Positions 33,743 through 42,837 of a DNA stretch of 59,331 bases are shown here, in pieces. The stretch lies in contig NZ_JANGCE010000025.1 of NCBI RefSeq assembly GCF_024462775.1, positions 1 through 59,331 on the forward strand, in the 5' to 3' direction. Source of the stretch: Butyricicoccus faecihominis (GTDB lineage: Bacteria; Bacillota; Clostridia; Oscillospirales; Butyricicoccaceae). A program made the translations under genes and the position numbers. The stretch's first letter is position 1. Each line of letters opens with the position of its first letter. The notes under the pieces are model-generated. The model did no database searches. It had not been told where the DNA came from and saw only the letters and a list, made by a program, of their open reading frames with translations.

Positions 33743-35255
33743 GGTTCTTCCCCCTTGTTGCCAATTTCATAATGCTTTCCTGCGTGGCCTCGCGGCGTTC
33801 CAAAACGCCGTTTATCCGTCCCTCCTGCATGACGACCACGCGGTCGGCCATGCCGAGCACCTCGGGCAGCTCGGAGGAGATCATGATGACCGCCATGCCC
33901 TGCCGCGCGAACCGGCACATCAGCTTGTGAATTTCGCTTTTCGCGCCCACGTCGATGCCGCGCGTCGGCTCGTCGAGGATCATCACCTTCACGTCGCCGA
34001 TCAGCCACTTGGCCAAAACGACCTTTTGCTGGTTGCCGCCCGAAAGCGTGGAGGCCGCCACGTCGAGGTTCGCGATCTTGATGTTCAGCATATCGACCAT
34101 TTCACCGGCGCGCTTCACGATCGCCTTGTCGTCGATCAGGCCGTTTTTCACGAAGTCCCGCAGCGTGACGAGCGAAATGTTGTCGCGGATGTTCCGTCCG
34201 AGCACCAGCCCATAGCCCTTTCGATCCTCCGACACCATGGCGATGCCCGCGCGGATCGCGTCCGCCGTGTTGCGGATGGAGACCGGCTTGCCCTCCATCA
34301 GGATTTCGCCCGAGGTATACGGGTCGAGACCGAACACCGCCCGCATCACTTCGCTGCGGCCCGCGCCGACCAGACCGGAAAACCCGAGGATTTCGCCCTG
34401 CCGGAGCGTGAAGCTGATGTTTTCAAACCTTCCGCCGTCCTGCTTTTCCTGCGTCAGGTTTTTCACTTCGAGCACCACGTCGCCGATCGGGATGTCGTCC
34501 TCCTTGGGGAACACGTTGGTAATCTCCCGGCCGACCATGCGGGAAACGAGCTTGTTCGCGTCGTAATCGGCCGCGGGGCCGGATTCGATCCACTGTCCGT
34601 CGCGGATGATGGTGATATCGTCCGCGATGCGGAAGATCTCGTCCATCTTATGGGTGATGTACAAAATCGCGACGCCCTGCTCCTTTAGGCTGAAAATCTG
34701 CCCGAACAGCACCTCGATTTCGGCGTCCGCGATGGCGGACGAGGGTTCGTCCATGATGATGACCTTGGCGTTCATCGAGATCGCCTTGGCGATTTCGATC
34801 AGCTGGTGACCGGCGATCGACAGCTCCCGCATTTTCTGGTGCGCGTCGTACGGGATTTGGAGCCGGTCGAGCAGCGCCTGCGTGTCCCTTATCATTTTCG
34901 CGAAATCCACAAACGGCCCGCTTTTGGGTTCCCGGCCGAGGAACACGTTTTCCGCGATGGTCATTTCAAGCACCGGGTTCAGCTCCTGATAGATCATCGC
35001 GATGCCCATTTTCATGGTATCCTGAATGGTGTGCCGGCCGACGGGCTTGCCCTCGAAGAACATCTCGCCCTCGTCCGCGTCGTGGCTGCCGTTGATCACC
35101 TTCATCAGGGTCGACTTGCCCGCGCCGTTCTCCCCGCAGATGACGTGCACCTTACCGGCCCGCACCTTGAGGTTTACCCCGTCCAGCGCACGGACGCCCG
35201 GGAAAATCTTGACGATATTCCGCATTTCCAGCACATACGGCTGCTGATTGCTCAC
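33735..35255 (-). CDS. Sugar ABC transporter ATPase with two nucleotide-binding domains (RbsA type)
   Basis: The 506-residue tandem ATPase. First domain: Walker A GENGAGKSTL (about 38-47) and DEPSSAI. Second domain: degenerate P-loop GLVGAGRSEV, signature LSGGNQQK, and DEPTRGID. This domain pair is typical of ribose, galactose and xylose importers. GTG start after AAGGAGGGAG. It is the first gene of the transporter unit, with a likely -10 TATAAT at 35346-35351 (minus). The three-gene sensor cluster lies upstream and probably controls it. Confidence 0.93.
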   Translation of the reverse strand: MSNQQPYVLEMRNIVKIFPGVRALDGVNLKVRAGKVHVICGENGAGKSTLMKVINGSHDADEGEMFFEGKPVGRHTIQDTMKMGIAMIYQELNPVLEMTIAENVFLGREPKSGPFVDFAKMIRDTQALLDRLQIPYDAHQKMRELSIAGHQLIEIAKAISMNAKVIIMDEPSSAIADAEIEVLFGQIFSLKEQGVAILYITHKMDEIFRIADDITIIRDGQWIESGPAADYDANKLVSRMVGREITNVFPKEDDIPIGDVVLEVKNLTQEKQDGGRFENISFTLRQGEILGFSGLVGAGRSEVMRAVFGLDPYTSGEILMEGKPVSIRNTADAIRAGIAMVSEDRKGYGLVLGRNIRDNISLVTLRDFVKNGLIDDKAIVKRAGEMVDMLNIKIANLDVAASTLSGGNQQKVVLAKWLIGDVKVMILDEPTRGIDVGAKSEIHKLMCRFARQGMAVIMISSELPEVLGMADRVVVMQEGRINGVLERREATQESIMKLATRGKNRE

Positions 35256-35431
35256 GAAATTTCTCCCTCCTTCTTATCGTTTGAACGCGGCCGGTTTGCT
35301 TGGTTTGCATGCGATTTTGGGTACCGGCCTCTTCTTTATGGTCTTATTATAGGGCCGCGGGGGCGCGCCGAAAATCCGGGCGTTTCTCGAAAAGCCTGTC
35401 ATTCCTTACGCACTTTTCCGCGATGAGGCAT

Positions 35432-35491
35432 AAAAAAACACACACCGCCCGCCGCGCGCCCATGCGCATCCGCGTTTTGGTGTGTGTTTTT
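35432..35491. terminator. Bidirectional terminator between yesN-like gene and ABC operon
   Basis: AAAAAAACACACACC at the left pairs with GGTGTGTGTTTTT at the right, enclosing a GC-rich self-pairing loop. T runs on both strands. It ends the sensor cluster transcript before the transporter promoter. Confidence 0.82.
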
Positions 35492-35504
35492 CTAATTTGT
35501 TGTC

Positions 35505-37058
35505 TTATTCTACGGCGTCTTCCCCGGCAAACTGCTTCCGGTAGGCGTTCGGGCTCTGCCCGGTCTTGCGCTTGAACACCTTGCAAAAATGCTGGTAATC
35601 GATAAACCCGGCCTGCCGCGCAATGCTCTTCACCGTGTCCCACCGGTTTTTGCGCATCAATTCGCGCACCTGCGCAAGGCGCAGCTCGGTCAGGTATTCG
35701 ACAAAGCCCGCGCCCATTTCCTGCTTAAAGCGCGCGCTGAGGTAGTTGGGCGACAGCGAAACGCGCGCGGCGACCTCGGACAGCGTGACGGGCTGCGCGA
35801 AATGCTGCTGCAAATACCGCGCCGCCTCGGCAACCGCGGGCGACACCTCGCCCGGCAGGGCCGCCCCGCCGCCTTGCCGCAACAGGCCCGCGTATTCGTC
35901 CAGCGCGCGCCGCAGGGCCGCGAAGCTGTCGATCTGCGCGTACGCCGCCTGCTGGCGCGCCAGCCCCGCCGCCGCGTCGCACCGGCGCAGCCAATCGACC
36001 GCCGCGCCCGGCATCACCCGCGCTTTTTTCACCGCTTCGGCGGCGCGCTCCACCGCCTCGTTGAGCGCGGGCTCGCCGCCCGCTTCCAGCAGCCGCGGCA
36101 GCGCGCGGGCCAGCCTTTCCGCTTCGGGCGGGCAGCCGTCCGTCATGGCGCGCGTATCCTCGTACCGCCAAACGCCCTCGCGGTAAAACGCGGCCAAGAG
36201 CGCGCGGTCGGCCTGACGGACGGCGCGCGCGATCGAGCCGTCCCCGTCGCAAAGCGAGCTGACCCCGCAGCTCACGCGGAGCTGCAAATACTGCCACGCG
36301 TAGCTGTCTATCACGTGGCACAGCGTATCGGCCAGCTCCTGCTGGCGGCTCCGGGAAGGGTAGCCGGTCATATCCATAAGAAACACGCAGGCCGTTTTGC
36401 GCACGGGCACCGCGTCCGCGTGGTTGCCCACCGCCACCTGCTGGCACAGCTCGAAAAAGCGCGGCGCCTTCTCCGCCTCGGCCTGCGCAAGGCGCGCCTG
36501 CACGGCCACGCACTGGCGGTAGGAGCCGGAAAAGCGCGCGGCCTCGATCATGGCGAGCTGCTCCTCGAACGGGCACCGGTCCATGGCCAGCAGCTTTTGG
36601 AGCACTTCGCGCCGCGCCTGCCGCAGGCCCTTTTCCAGTATCGCGTCCATTTCGCCCTGCTTGCCCGCTTTGTTTTGCCGCTTTTGCGTGCTTTCCGCCA
36701 CGGCGGCGAGCGCGGTGCGCAGCGTGTCCGGGCTCAAGTGGTTTTTCAGCAGATATTCGTCCGCGCCAAGCTGCATCGCGGTTTTGACATACTCAAAATC
36801 ATCGTGACAGCTGAGCATGATCACGCCGCCGTCAAACCCGCGCTCCTTGAGCCGTTTCAGCAGGTCAATGCCGTTCATCACCGGCATGGATACGTCGGCG
36901 ATCACCAGATCGGGCGCAAACTGCTCGAACAGGGAAAGCGCTTCCTCCCCGTCGCGCGCGTCGCCGACGATCTGGTAGCCGTCCGCTTCCCACGGGATCA
37001 TCTGCTTTAGAAACATCCGCACCAACGCGTCGTCGTCCGCGATCAATACCTTGGTCAT
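35505..37058 (-). CDS. AraC-type response regulator (YesN family)
   Basis: The 517-residue regulator has an N-terminal receiver with phospho-acceptor D55 (IADVSMPVMNG), a long central region, and a C-terminal AraC double helix-turn-helix (about 410-510: VTLSEVAARVSLSPNYLSAR and the closing FIDYQHFCKVFKRKTG). Phosphorylated by the kinase encoded at 37999, it should activate sugar transport genes. Its ATG overlaps the stop of the binding-protein gene (ATGA, 37055-37058). Confidence 0.92.
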   Translation of the reverse strand: MTKVLIADDDALVRMFLKQMIPWEADGYQIVGDARDGEEALSLFEQFAPDLVIADVSMPVMNGIDLLKRLKERGFDGGVIMLSCHDDFEYVKTAMQLGADEYLLKNHLSPDTLRTALAAVAESTQKRQNKAGKQGEMDAILEKGLRQARREVLQKLLAMDRCPFEEQLAMIEAARFSGSYRQCVAVQARLAQAEAEKAPRFFELCQQVAVGNHADAVPVRKTACVFLMDMTGYPSRSRQQELADTLCHVIDSYAWQYLQLRVSCGVSSLCDGDGSIARAVRQADRALLAAFYREGVWRYEDTRAMTDGCPPEAERLARALPRLLEAGGEPALNEAVERAAEAVKKARVMPGAAVDWLRRCDAAAGLARQQAAYAQIDSFAALRRALDEYAGLLRQGGGAALPGEVSPAVAEAARYLQQHFAQPVTLSEVAARVSLSPNYLSARFKQEMGAGFVEYLTELRLAQVRELMRKNRWDTVKSIARQAGFIDYQHFCKVFKRKTGQSPNAYRKQFAGEDAVE

Positions 37059-38002
37059 CGTTGATTTCCCCGTTCCTCTAAAAAGTCCGCAATGTTGTCC
37101 GCCGTGATCAGGCGGCTTTCCACGTAGGCGTTGCCGGCCTTTTCGCCGTCCAGCACGCGCAGCACGGTTTCTATGGCCTTTTCCCCGATCTCATAGCCGG
37201 ACTGGGTGATGAGCGCGTCCAGCGAGCCCTCCTGCACGGCCTTGAGCGCGTCGTCCTGCGTATCGACCGCTATGATGCACAGGTCCTCCGCGCCCCGCTC
37301 CTGCCGGGCGGCCGCCGCGCCGAGGCCCATCGCGGCGCTGGCGCAGAAAATGCCGCGCACGCCCTGTTCCAGAAGCGTTTCCGTGGTCTCCATCGCGTCG
37401 GCAAAGCCGCTGTTTTCCATGCGCACGGCGAGCGGGGCGCTTTCGCGCTCCTCCATCCGGCGGCGGAACTCGCCCACGCGGTCGACGGTCTGCGCCTGCA
37501 CGGCCGCGCCCGCGATCACCGCGCAGGGCGCGCCCGGCCCGACGTGCTCCACCAGATAATCCGCCGCCATCGCGCCCACGGTCTTGTTATCCGAACCGAT
37601 ATACGGGATATCGCGGTCGATCGCGCGGGTATCCGCGGTGAACAGCGGCAGGCCCTGTTCCGCCGCCTGATCGGCAAACCAGCCGGTGCTCGTCGAATTG
37701 CAGGGCGCGACGATCAGCGCGTCGATATCGGAGGCAAGCATGTCGCGGATGAACACCGCCTGTTCCTCTTCCGCCCATTCGTTGCTGGGGTATAGAAGCG
37801 TCAGCGCCGCGCCATGCTCCTTGGCCGTGTTTTCCATGCCCGAGCGGATCTCCTGCCAATGCTCGCTGTCCATGGTTTTGAGCACCACGCCGATGCGGCG
37901 CGTGTGGTCCTCGGTCAGCAGCGTGCCCTCCGCGCAGCCGGTGCAGCCGAGCGGCAGCGCGGCGCAGAGAAGCGCTATCAGCGCCCTTTTCAGTTGCTTC
38001 AC
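37055..38002 (-). CDS. Sensor-associated sugar-binding lipoprotein
   Basis: The 315-residue protein has a lipoprotein signal (MKQLKRALIALLCAALPLGC) and a ribose-binding-protein fold: RIGVVLKTMDSEHWQEIRSG, IDALIVAPCNSTSTGW, DNKTVGAMAADYL. It lies between the kinase and regulator genes with 4-base overlaps on both sides and is separate from the transport lipoprotein at 31479. This context makes it a likely extracellular sensing subunit presenting a sugar to the kinase, rather than a transport protein. Transport use cannot be excluded. Confidence 0.88.
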   Translation of the reverse strand: MKQLKRALIALLCAALPLGCTGCAEGTLLTEDHTRRIGVVLKTMDSEHWQEIRSGMENTAKEHGAALTLLYPSNEWAEEEQAVFIRDMLASDIDALIVAPCNSTSTGWFADQAAEQGLPLFTADTRAIDRDIPYIGSDNKTVGAMAADYLVEHVGPGAPCAVIAGAAVQAQTVDRVGEFRRRMEERESAPLAVRMENSGFADAMETTETLLEQGVRGIFCASAAMGLGAAAARQERGAEDLCIIAVDTQDDALKAVQEGSLDALITQSGYEIGEKAIETVLRVLDGEKAGNAYVESRLITADNIADFLEERGNQR

Positions 38003-39750
38003 GGCGCGTCCTCCCCTTCCGTGCCCCGGTTCGCGGGCAGCTCGATCACGTACCGCGCGCCCTCGCCCGGCGCGGTATACAGCTCAAAGCGCATGGCCGC
38101 GCCGTAAAACAGGCGCAGCCGGTCGACGGTGTTGGACACGCCGATGCCGTTGAACTGCCGCTTTTCATCCGGGTTTTTGCGCAGCAGCAGGTCCCGCTCG
38201 TCCTCCGTCATGCCCTTGCCGTTATCGCTGACGGCGATGTGCAGCATGCCGCCGATCAGGCGCGCCTCCACGCGGATTTCATTGTCGCCGCGCTTGGCGT
38301 CCATGCCGTGCAAGATCGCGTTTTCAATGAGCGGCTGCAAGAGAAAGCGCGGCACCAGACACGCCCGCGCCTCCTCCGCCGCCTCATAGGTAAAGGTGAA
38401 GCAGTCCATATAGCGGTAGCGCTGCAACGAGGTGTAATCCTTCAGCAGCTCGATCTCCTGCCAAAGCGGAATGAAATCGCCGGTCTTGTTTAGGGAGGCT
38501 TCCAGCAGCTCGATGAACGCGGCAAGCTGCTCGGCGATCTTCTCGTTGCCCTGCATGATGGCCGCGAAGCGGATGGAATTGAGCGTATTGTACATAAAAT
38601 GCGGCTTGATCTGGTATTGCAGCGCGTGCAGCTCGGCCTGCCGCGCGTGCGCCTGCTCGGCCAGCACCTGCTGCATCAGCTCCTCGATGCGGGCGACCAT
38701 GTCGTTGAACTGCGTGCCCAGCCGGTTGAACTCGTCCTCGCGGCGCACCGGGGTGCGCGTTTCAAAATCGCCCGCGCCGACGCGCTCCATCGCGCCGACG
38801 AGTTCGCCCAGCGGGCGGTTTAAGTACTGCGAAATGCCGCGCGAAAGCTGCATGATGAGCAGCACGATGAGGAGGAGCACGATGCAGAACAGCCACTGGG
38901 TCTGCCGCATGTCCTGCATGAGCAGCGCCCGGTCGGTCAGGCAGAGCAGCGACAGGCCGGAAAACGGCGCGCGCACGACGGCGTAAATGCTTTTCTCGCC
39001 GTGATAGCGGCAATCGCCCACCTCGACGCGGGTCTGCGGCAGGCCCTTGCCGGTCAGCTCCTCGATCGAAATGCCGAAGGCCGACATGCGGCGCGCCGAG
39101 CACACCCGTCCGTCCCCCGTCAGCAGGAAATAATCCTGCGCGCTGTCCTGCGCGTCCAAAAGGCCGTAATACAGGCTGCGCTCGGTGACGCTGAGCGCCA
39201 CGGTGGCGAGCAGCTCGCCCTCCGCCGCGTAAACGGGCTTGGCGTACAAATAGATCAAATTCGTTTCGCCCGCGCCCATGTCGCTCTGCACCCAAGGGGC
39301 GAACCCGCCCGGCGTGCCGCCGCCGATCCACGGGTACGCCTCCGTGTCCGCGACCGAAATGACGCTGCGGTATTCCTGCGAGCACACGATCTCCCGCGTG
39401 TCCGGCAGGTAGAGAAAAATAGCGTCCACCAGCTCGGGCAGGCTGTTCTGCTCGCTCAGGTAACGCGAGAGCCGCAGCACGTCCTCGTTCTTTCGCCGGG
39501 GCAGCGCGGCATAGTCCGCGACCGCCTGCTTCAGCCCCTTTTGCACGCTCAGCTCGGTCGTTTTCTGGTACACGCTGCGCAGGTCCTTGTCGATCTGCTC
39601 GGCGCGCAGCGCCATCGATTCGGTCACGGTCTTGGCGTAGTTGGTCTCGATCAGATCGGCGGAAATATAGTAATTGAAAAAGAACAGCAGGCCGACCGCA
39701 GGCAGCGCCACCAGCAGGATCGCCAGCATCAGCCGCACCCGAAATTTCAT
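37999..39750 (-). CDS. Sensor histidine kinase (YesM family)
   Basis: The 583-residue membrane kinase: first membrane segment about 7-28, extracellular Cache-like domain about 30-275, second segment about 283-303, HAMP (about 305-357), then the His-kinase domain with the phosphorylated His in QIKPHFMYNTLNSIRF and a HATPase domain (NAILHG, DNGKGM, GIGVSNT). It is first in the kinase / binding-protein / regulator cluster. The binding protein probably docks on the Cache domain. Confidence 0.92.
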   Translation of the reverse strand: MKFRVRLMLAILLVALPAVGLLFFFNYYISADLIETNYAKTVTESMALRAEQIDKDLRSVYQKTTELSVQKGLKQAVADYAALPRRKNEDVLRLSRYLSEQNSLPELVDAIFLYLPDTREIVCSQEYRSVISVADTEAYPWIGGGTPGGFAPWVQSDMGAGETNLIYLYAKPVYAAEGELLATVALSVTERSLYYGLLDAQDSAQDYFLLTGDGRVCSARRMSAFGISIEELTGKGLPQTRVEVGDCRYHGEKSIYAVVRAPFSGLSLLCLTDRALLMQDMRQTQWLFCIVLLLIVLLIMQLSRGISQYLNRPLGELVGAMERVGAGDFETRTPVRREDEFNRLGTQFNDMVARIEELMQQVLAEQAHARQAELHALQYQIKPHFMYNTLNSIRFAAIMQGNEKIAEQLAAFIELLEASLNKTGDFIPLWQEIELLKDYTSLQRYRYMDCFTFTYEAAEEARACLVPRFLLQPLIENAILHGMDAKRGDNEIRVEARLIGGMLHIAVSDNGKGMTEDERDLLLRKNPDEKRQFNGIGVSNTVDRLRLFYGAAMRFELYTAPGEGARYVIELPANRGTEGEDAP

Positions 39751-39881
39751 ATGCCCGCCCCCTTTTCCGCCGCTTCTATCACAAATTATAGGGAATTCTC
39801 CGCGCCCTGTAAAGGAGAATCGAGGAAATTTTTATGAAGCGCCAGTCCGCGCGGGCGAAACGAGGGGGACGGCCATAGCGG

Positions 39882-40270
39882 CAATGTCGTCAGATACGGG
39901 CAATCTAGTGGCAAATGGGTGGCGAACACCCTATAGGCTCCCCTCAGCGAGGCATATGCGTAAACTTAAGCTGCGCGCGGGAGCCAAAGACCGCTTTCTG
40001 GCCTTCCCCCCACGAGGGGAAGGTGGCGCGCGCCGTAGGCGCGTGACGAATGGGGGGCGTAACAAATAGCGCACTTTAAGGCCGCCACGCGCATCAATGC
40101 TGCCAATTCATGCGCCCCCCATCAGTCACGGCTTCGCCGTGCCAGCTTCCCCTCGTCGGGGGAAGCCCAAAGAGCGCTCTATGCATACGCTGCTTAAGTT
40201 TACGCTTATGCCCGACGAGGGGAAGGTGGCGCTACGCCGTATAGGAGTCAGTTATTCTAATCTGAATCAC
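39882..40270. repeat. Mosaic palindromic repeat element, copy E
   Basis: The left end CAATGTCGTCAGATACGGG and the right end ATTCTAATCTGAATCAC are degenerate terminal inverted repeats of the family. The interior includes GAGGCATATGCGTAAACTTA, the long palindrome shared with copy D, and the reverse module GCTTAAGTTTACGCTTATGC. No gene seen. Confidence 0.85.
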
Positions 40271-40275
40271 TATGG

Positions 40276-40430
40276 CGACCTCACCCCGCCGCTGCACGGT
40301 TTGCGCCTTGCTTGGGCGGCCGGGTGAGTCACCCGGCCCTACATTTGGGCGGAGCGGGCCCCTTCGTAGGGCGGGGTGAGGTCACCCCGCCGCTGTACGG
40401 TTTGCGCCTTGCTTGGGCGGCCGGGCGAAC
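40276..40430. repeat. Second palindromic repeat cluster with 44-bp direct repeats
   Basis: A 44-bp unit (40281-40324) recurs at 40382-40425 with one mismatch. Between them are near-perfect dyads: GGCCGGGTGA-G-TCACCCGGCC and GGCGGGGTGA-GG-TCACCCCGCC. The cluster abuts the 3' end of the acetyltransferase gene and may act as its terminator. It differs from the CAATGTCA family. Confidence 0.75.
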
Positions 40431-40874
40431 TTACGCCCGGTACCGCGCCTTTTCCAGAACCATGGGCGTTACCGTGCCCACATAGAACGGGACCGGCGCG
40501 CCGGTGATCCGGCCGCCCATGGCGCAAAGGATTTTGACCGTCGTTTCCCTCGCGTCGATATGGATCTGATCGATCCCCTGCGCAAACAGGCTTTCGAGCG
40601 AATGCGCGGCCAGCCTTGTGCCGATATGTTGGCCGCGCAGGCTGGGGTCCACCACGAATCGGCCCCAATGCGCCTGCCCGTCCTCCCGCCACGCGGCGAC
40701 CGCGCCGACGATGCGCCCACCGGCCTCCGCGCACCACCACTGCGGCTGCTTTTCGTCAGGCAAGGCGATATCCCCCGAAGGAATCCGCTGCTCGCCTGTA
40801 AAGGCGCTTACCTGCAAGCGCATGATCTGCCGCATGTCCGCGCGCGCCGCTTTTCTCATCACTGCTTCCGGCAT
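40431..40874 (-). CDS. GNAT-family N-acetyltransferase
   Basis: About 147 residues from ATG 40874 (AGAGGG 8 bases upstream). Acetyl-CoA-binding motif A is VVDPSLRGQHIGTRLA (about 75-90), preceded by strand GRIVGAVAAW. The substrate is unknown. It lies alone on the minus strand between repeat cluster 40276-40430 and the hexapeptide acetyltransferase. Confidence 0.8.
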   Translation of the reverse strand: MPEAVMRKAARADMRQIMRLQVSAFTGEQRIPSGDIALPDEKQPQWWCAEAGGRIVGAVAAWREDGQAHWGRFVVDPSLRGQHIGTRLAAHSLESLFAQGIDQIHIDARETTVKILCAMGGRITGAPVPFYVGTVTPMVLEKARYRA

Positions 40875-40969
40875 TTTCACTACCCTCTGTCACAAAATTC
40901 CGCCAAATACCCTGCTTCATACGCGGGACCGCACGCATCCGCCGGAGTAAATCGCGGTTTGGCGGCGCT

Positions 40970-41554
40970 CTACGTATTCTCGCGTATGACTTTGCAAGGA
41001 TTGCCAAGCGCGATCACGTTGCTCGGTATATCCTTCGTCACAATACTTCCCGCGCCAATCACAACATTGTCGCCGATCGTTACATGCGGCATGATGATTG
41101 CCCCGCCGCCTATCCAAACATTGTCTCCTATGACGACCGGCGCTGTCTGCGTTTTGCAGAATTCAAATGATCCCTCGTTTTTCAGCTCTCCAAACCGTTC
41201 CGCCGCATTGGCCGGGTGAAAAGCCGTATAGATCTGCACGTTTGGCGCAATCAGCGCGTTATTGCCGATGATGATCTTGTTATCATCCAAAAAAGTGCAA
41301 TTCATGTTCACTTCACAGTTATTGCCAAAATAAATATTATTGCCGTAATCAACAAAAAACGGGGCGGTAATCCATAAGTTTGAACCAAACCCACCCAGCA
41401 GTTCCGTTAAAACGCGGTGCTTTTCATCTAAATTTTCCGAATCGATCCGGTTATAATCGCGCACAAGATTTTTTGCCTTATGCCACCGCGTCAGAAGCTC
41501 TTCATCGCCGCAGTCATAAAGCTGTCCGGCCAGCATTTTTTCTCTTTCCGTCAT
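40970..41554 (-). CDS. Maltose/galactoside O-acetyltransferase-type hexapeptide enzyme
   Basis: The 194-residue left-handed beta-helix acetyltransferase of the LacA/Maa group. N-terminal MTEREKMLAGQLYD is typical of Maa. Hexapeptide repeats include IIIGNNALIAPNV and VVIGDNVWIGGGAIIMPHVTIG. Catalytic His lies in TAFHPANAAER. It acetylates sugars with acetyl-CoA and should form a trimer. Ribosome site AGGGAG. Confidence 0.92.
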   Translation of the reverse strand: MTEREKMLAGQLYDCGDEELLTRWHKAKNLVRDYNRIDSENLDEKHRVLTELLGGFGSNLWITAPFFVDYGNNIYFGNNCEVNMNCTFLDDNKIIIGNNALIAPNVQIYTAFHPANAAERFGELKNEGSFEFCKTQTAPVVIGDNVWIGGGAIIMPHVTIGDNVVIGAGSIVTKDIPSNVIALGNPCKVIRENT

Positions 41555-41591
41555 ATCCAGTTCTCCCTAAAAACCAGTTTCATTTTCTGTA

Positions 41592-42017
41592 CTACCGCAG
41601 CGCGAAATGGGGGCTTTCGATCATCTCTTTCATCCGGCACAAGCAAAACGGATGCCCGGCGGGGTCCAGCATCACTTTCCAGCCGTCGGAAAACTGCTGC
41701 TCCGCGATCGTCGCGCCGCACCGGACCGCATGCTCCACCGCTTTTTCCAAATCGTTCACGGCAAAGTCCAAGTGCGCCATTTGCTGCTGCGCTTCGGGCT
41801 TGTCCGGCCACACGGGCGGCACATATCCCGGATTGCGCTGGAACAGAATGCCCGGATACGCGCCCTGCTCCGTGCCCGGCGCGCCGACGCAGGCCCAGTC
41901 CGCATCATGAAACGGGATTTCCCAGCCGAGCAGGGCCGCGTAGAACTTTGCCAACGCGTAAGGGTCTTTGCAATCCACCGTAAATGTGTACATTTTAATC
42001 TTTAATTCGTGATCCAT
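41592..42017 (-). CDS. VOC-family protein (glyoxalase-like)
   Basis: 141 residues from ATG 42017, chosen for AAGGAG 9 bases before it. The pattern TVDCKDPYALAKFYAALLGWEI near the N-terminus (shown in part by YALAKFYAALLG), HLDFAVNDLEKAVEHA in the middle and DPAGHPFCLCR at the end match single-domain VOC proteins. Substrate unknown; members are often annotated as glyoxalase-like or bleomycin-resistance-like without proof. Confidence 0.8.
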   Translation of the reverse strand: MDHELKIKMYTFTVDCKDPYALAKFYAALLGWEIPFHDADWACVGAPGTEQGAYPGILFQRNPGYVPPVWPDKPEAQQQMAHLDFAVNDLEKAVEHAVRCGATIAEQQFSDGWKVMLDPAGHPFCLCRMKEMIESPHFALR

Positions 42018-42074
42018 CACGTAACGCTCCTTTTTGTCAGTCGTGTCTGCATCCATCCCGTCAGCGGGAGGGAT

Positions 42075-42824
42075 CTACTTTTTCAGAATCCTCTTGATAT
42101 ATGCCGCGTCCACCAAATTCACCGTTTGAAAACCGCCTTTGTAAAACACGGCGTAATTGTTGAAAACGCAGGGCAATTCCTTGGCTTTTTGCAGCGTATC
42201 CACTTGGATCAAAGAGACCGGCACCGCGTTTGCTTCGCAATACGCTTGGAGCTTCTCGATGTTTTGGTAGATAAAGGGGCACTGCAGGTCATAATAGATC
42301 GTCAGCTCTTGCCTATCGATCGTCTGCTTTTTTGCATTTTGCGCGAACGACGGCACGGTACCGTCAAAGGAAAGGGCCAGCAATTCGTAGCCGTCCGCCG
42401 TGGTATCGACGACTTCAAAGCCGTATTTCTTTGCGAACGACTGGTCGGTCAGCCAAGATTTTTGCTTTTTCGCGCCCAACATACAAACGCCGGACCGGCC
42501 CTTTTCTCTGGCGTCGGCGAGGCAATACTCCATCAGCCGCTTGCCGTAGCCTTTTCCCTTGTGGTCGCCGGCAGCCCATAAGCAGTAGATATAATCGTAG
42601 TTTTTCCCCGTGACCGGCACCCATGCGGTTTCGAGCGGCGCGTATTCGATAAACACCGTGGCTTTTTCCCTGAGCTTTCTGAAAACATGGCCTTCCTTGA
42701 TGCGTTCGGCCAGCCATTGCCGTTTCGCCTCCACGCCCGGATGGGGCTTTTTGCTGCGGATGATGCAGCACAAATGCTCGTCCGCGAGGTTTTCCAAAGT
42801 TAAGGTTATAAATTCTTCATTCAT
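42075..42824 (-). CDS. GNAT acetyltransferase with C-terminal YoaP-like domain
   Basis: The 249-residue protein. The N-terminal GNAT domain has the acetyl-CoA loop DHKGKGYGKRLMEY (about 86-99). The C-terminal part (about 170-249) contains YYDLQCPFIYQNIEKL and resembles the thioredoxin-like YoaP extension, with a single Cys-Pro in place of CxxC. Substrate unknown. It follows the TfoX-like gene by 14 bases on the same strand, so the two may be co-expressed. Confidence 0.8.
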   Translation of the reverse strand: MNEEFITLTLENLADEHLCCIIRSKKPHPGVEAKRQWLAERIKEGHVFRKLREKATVFIEYAPLETAWVPVTGKNYDYIYCLWAAGDHKGKGYGKRLMEYCLADAREKGRSGVCMLGAKKQKSWLTDQSFAKKYGFEVVDTTADGYELLALSFDGTVPSFAQNAKKQTIDRQELTIYYDLQCPFIYQNIEKLQAYCEANAVPVSLIQVDTLQKAKELPCVFNNYAVFYKGGFQTVNLVDAAYIKRILKK

Positions 42825-42837
42825 GTGCGCCCTCGAT

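Noticed and set aside
35589-37010. 473-codon plus-strand open frame
   Set aside because: It is antisense to the AraC-type response regulator, a common effect of GC-rich codon use. No ribosome site or domain seen.
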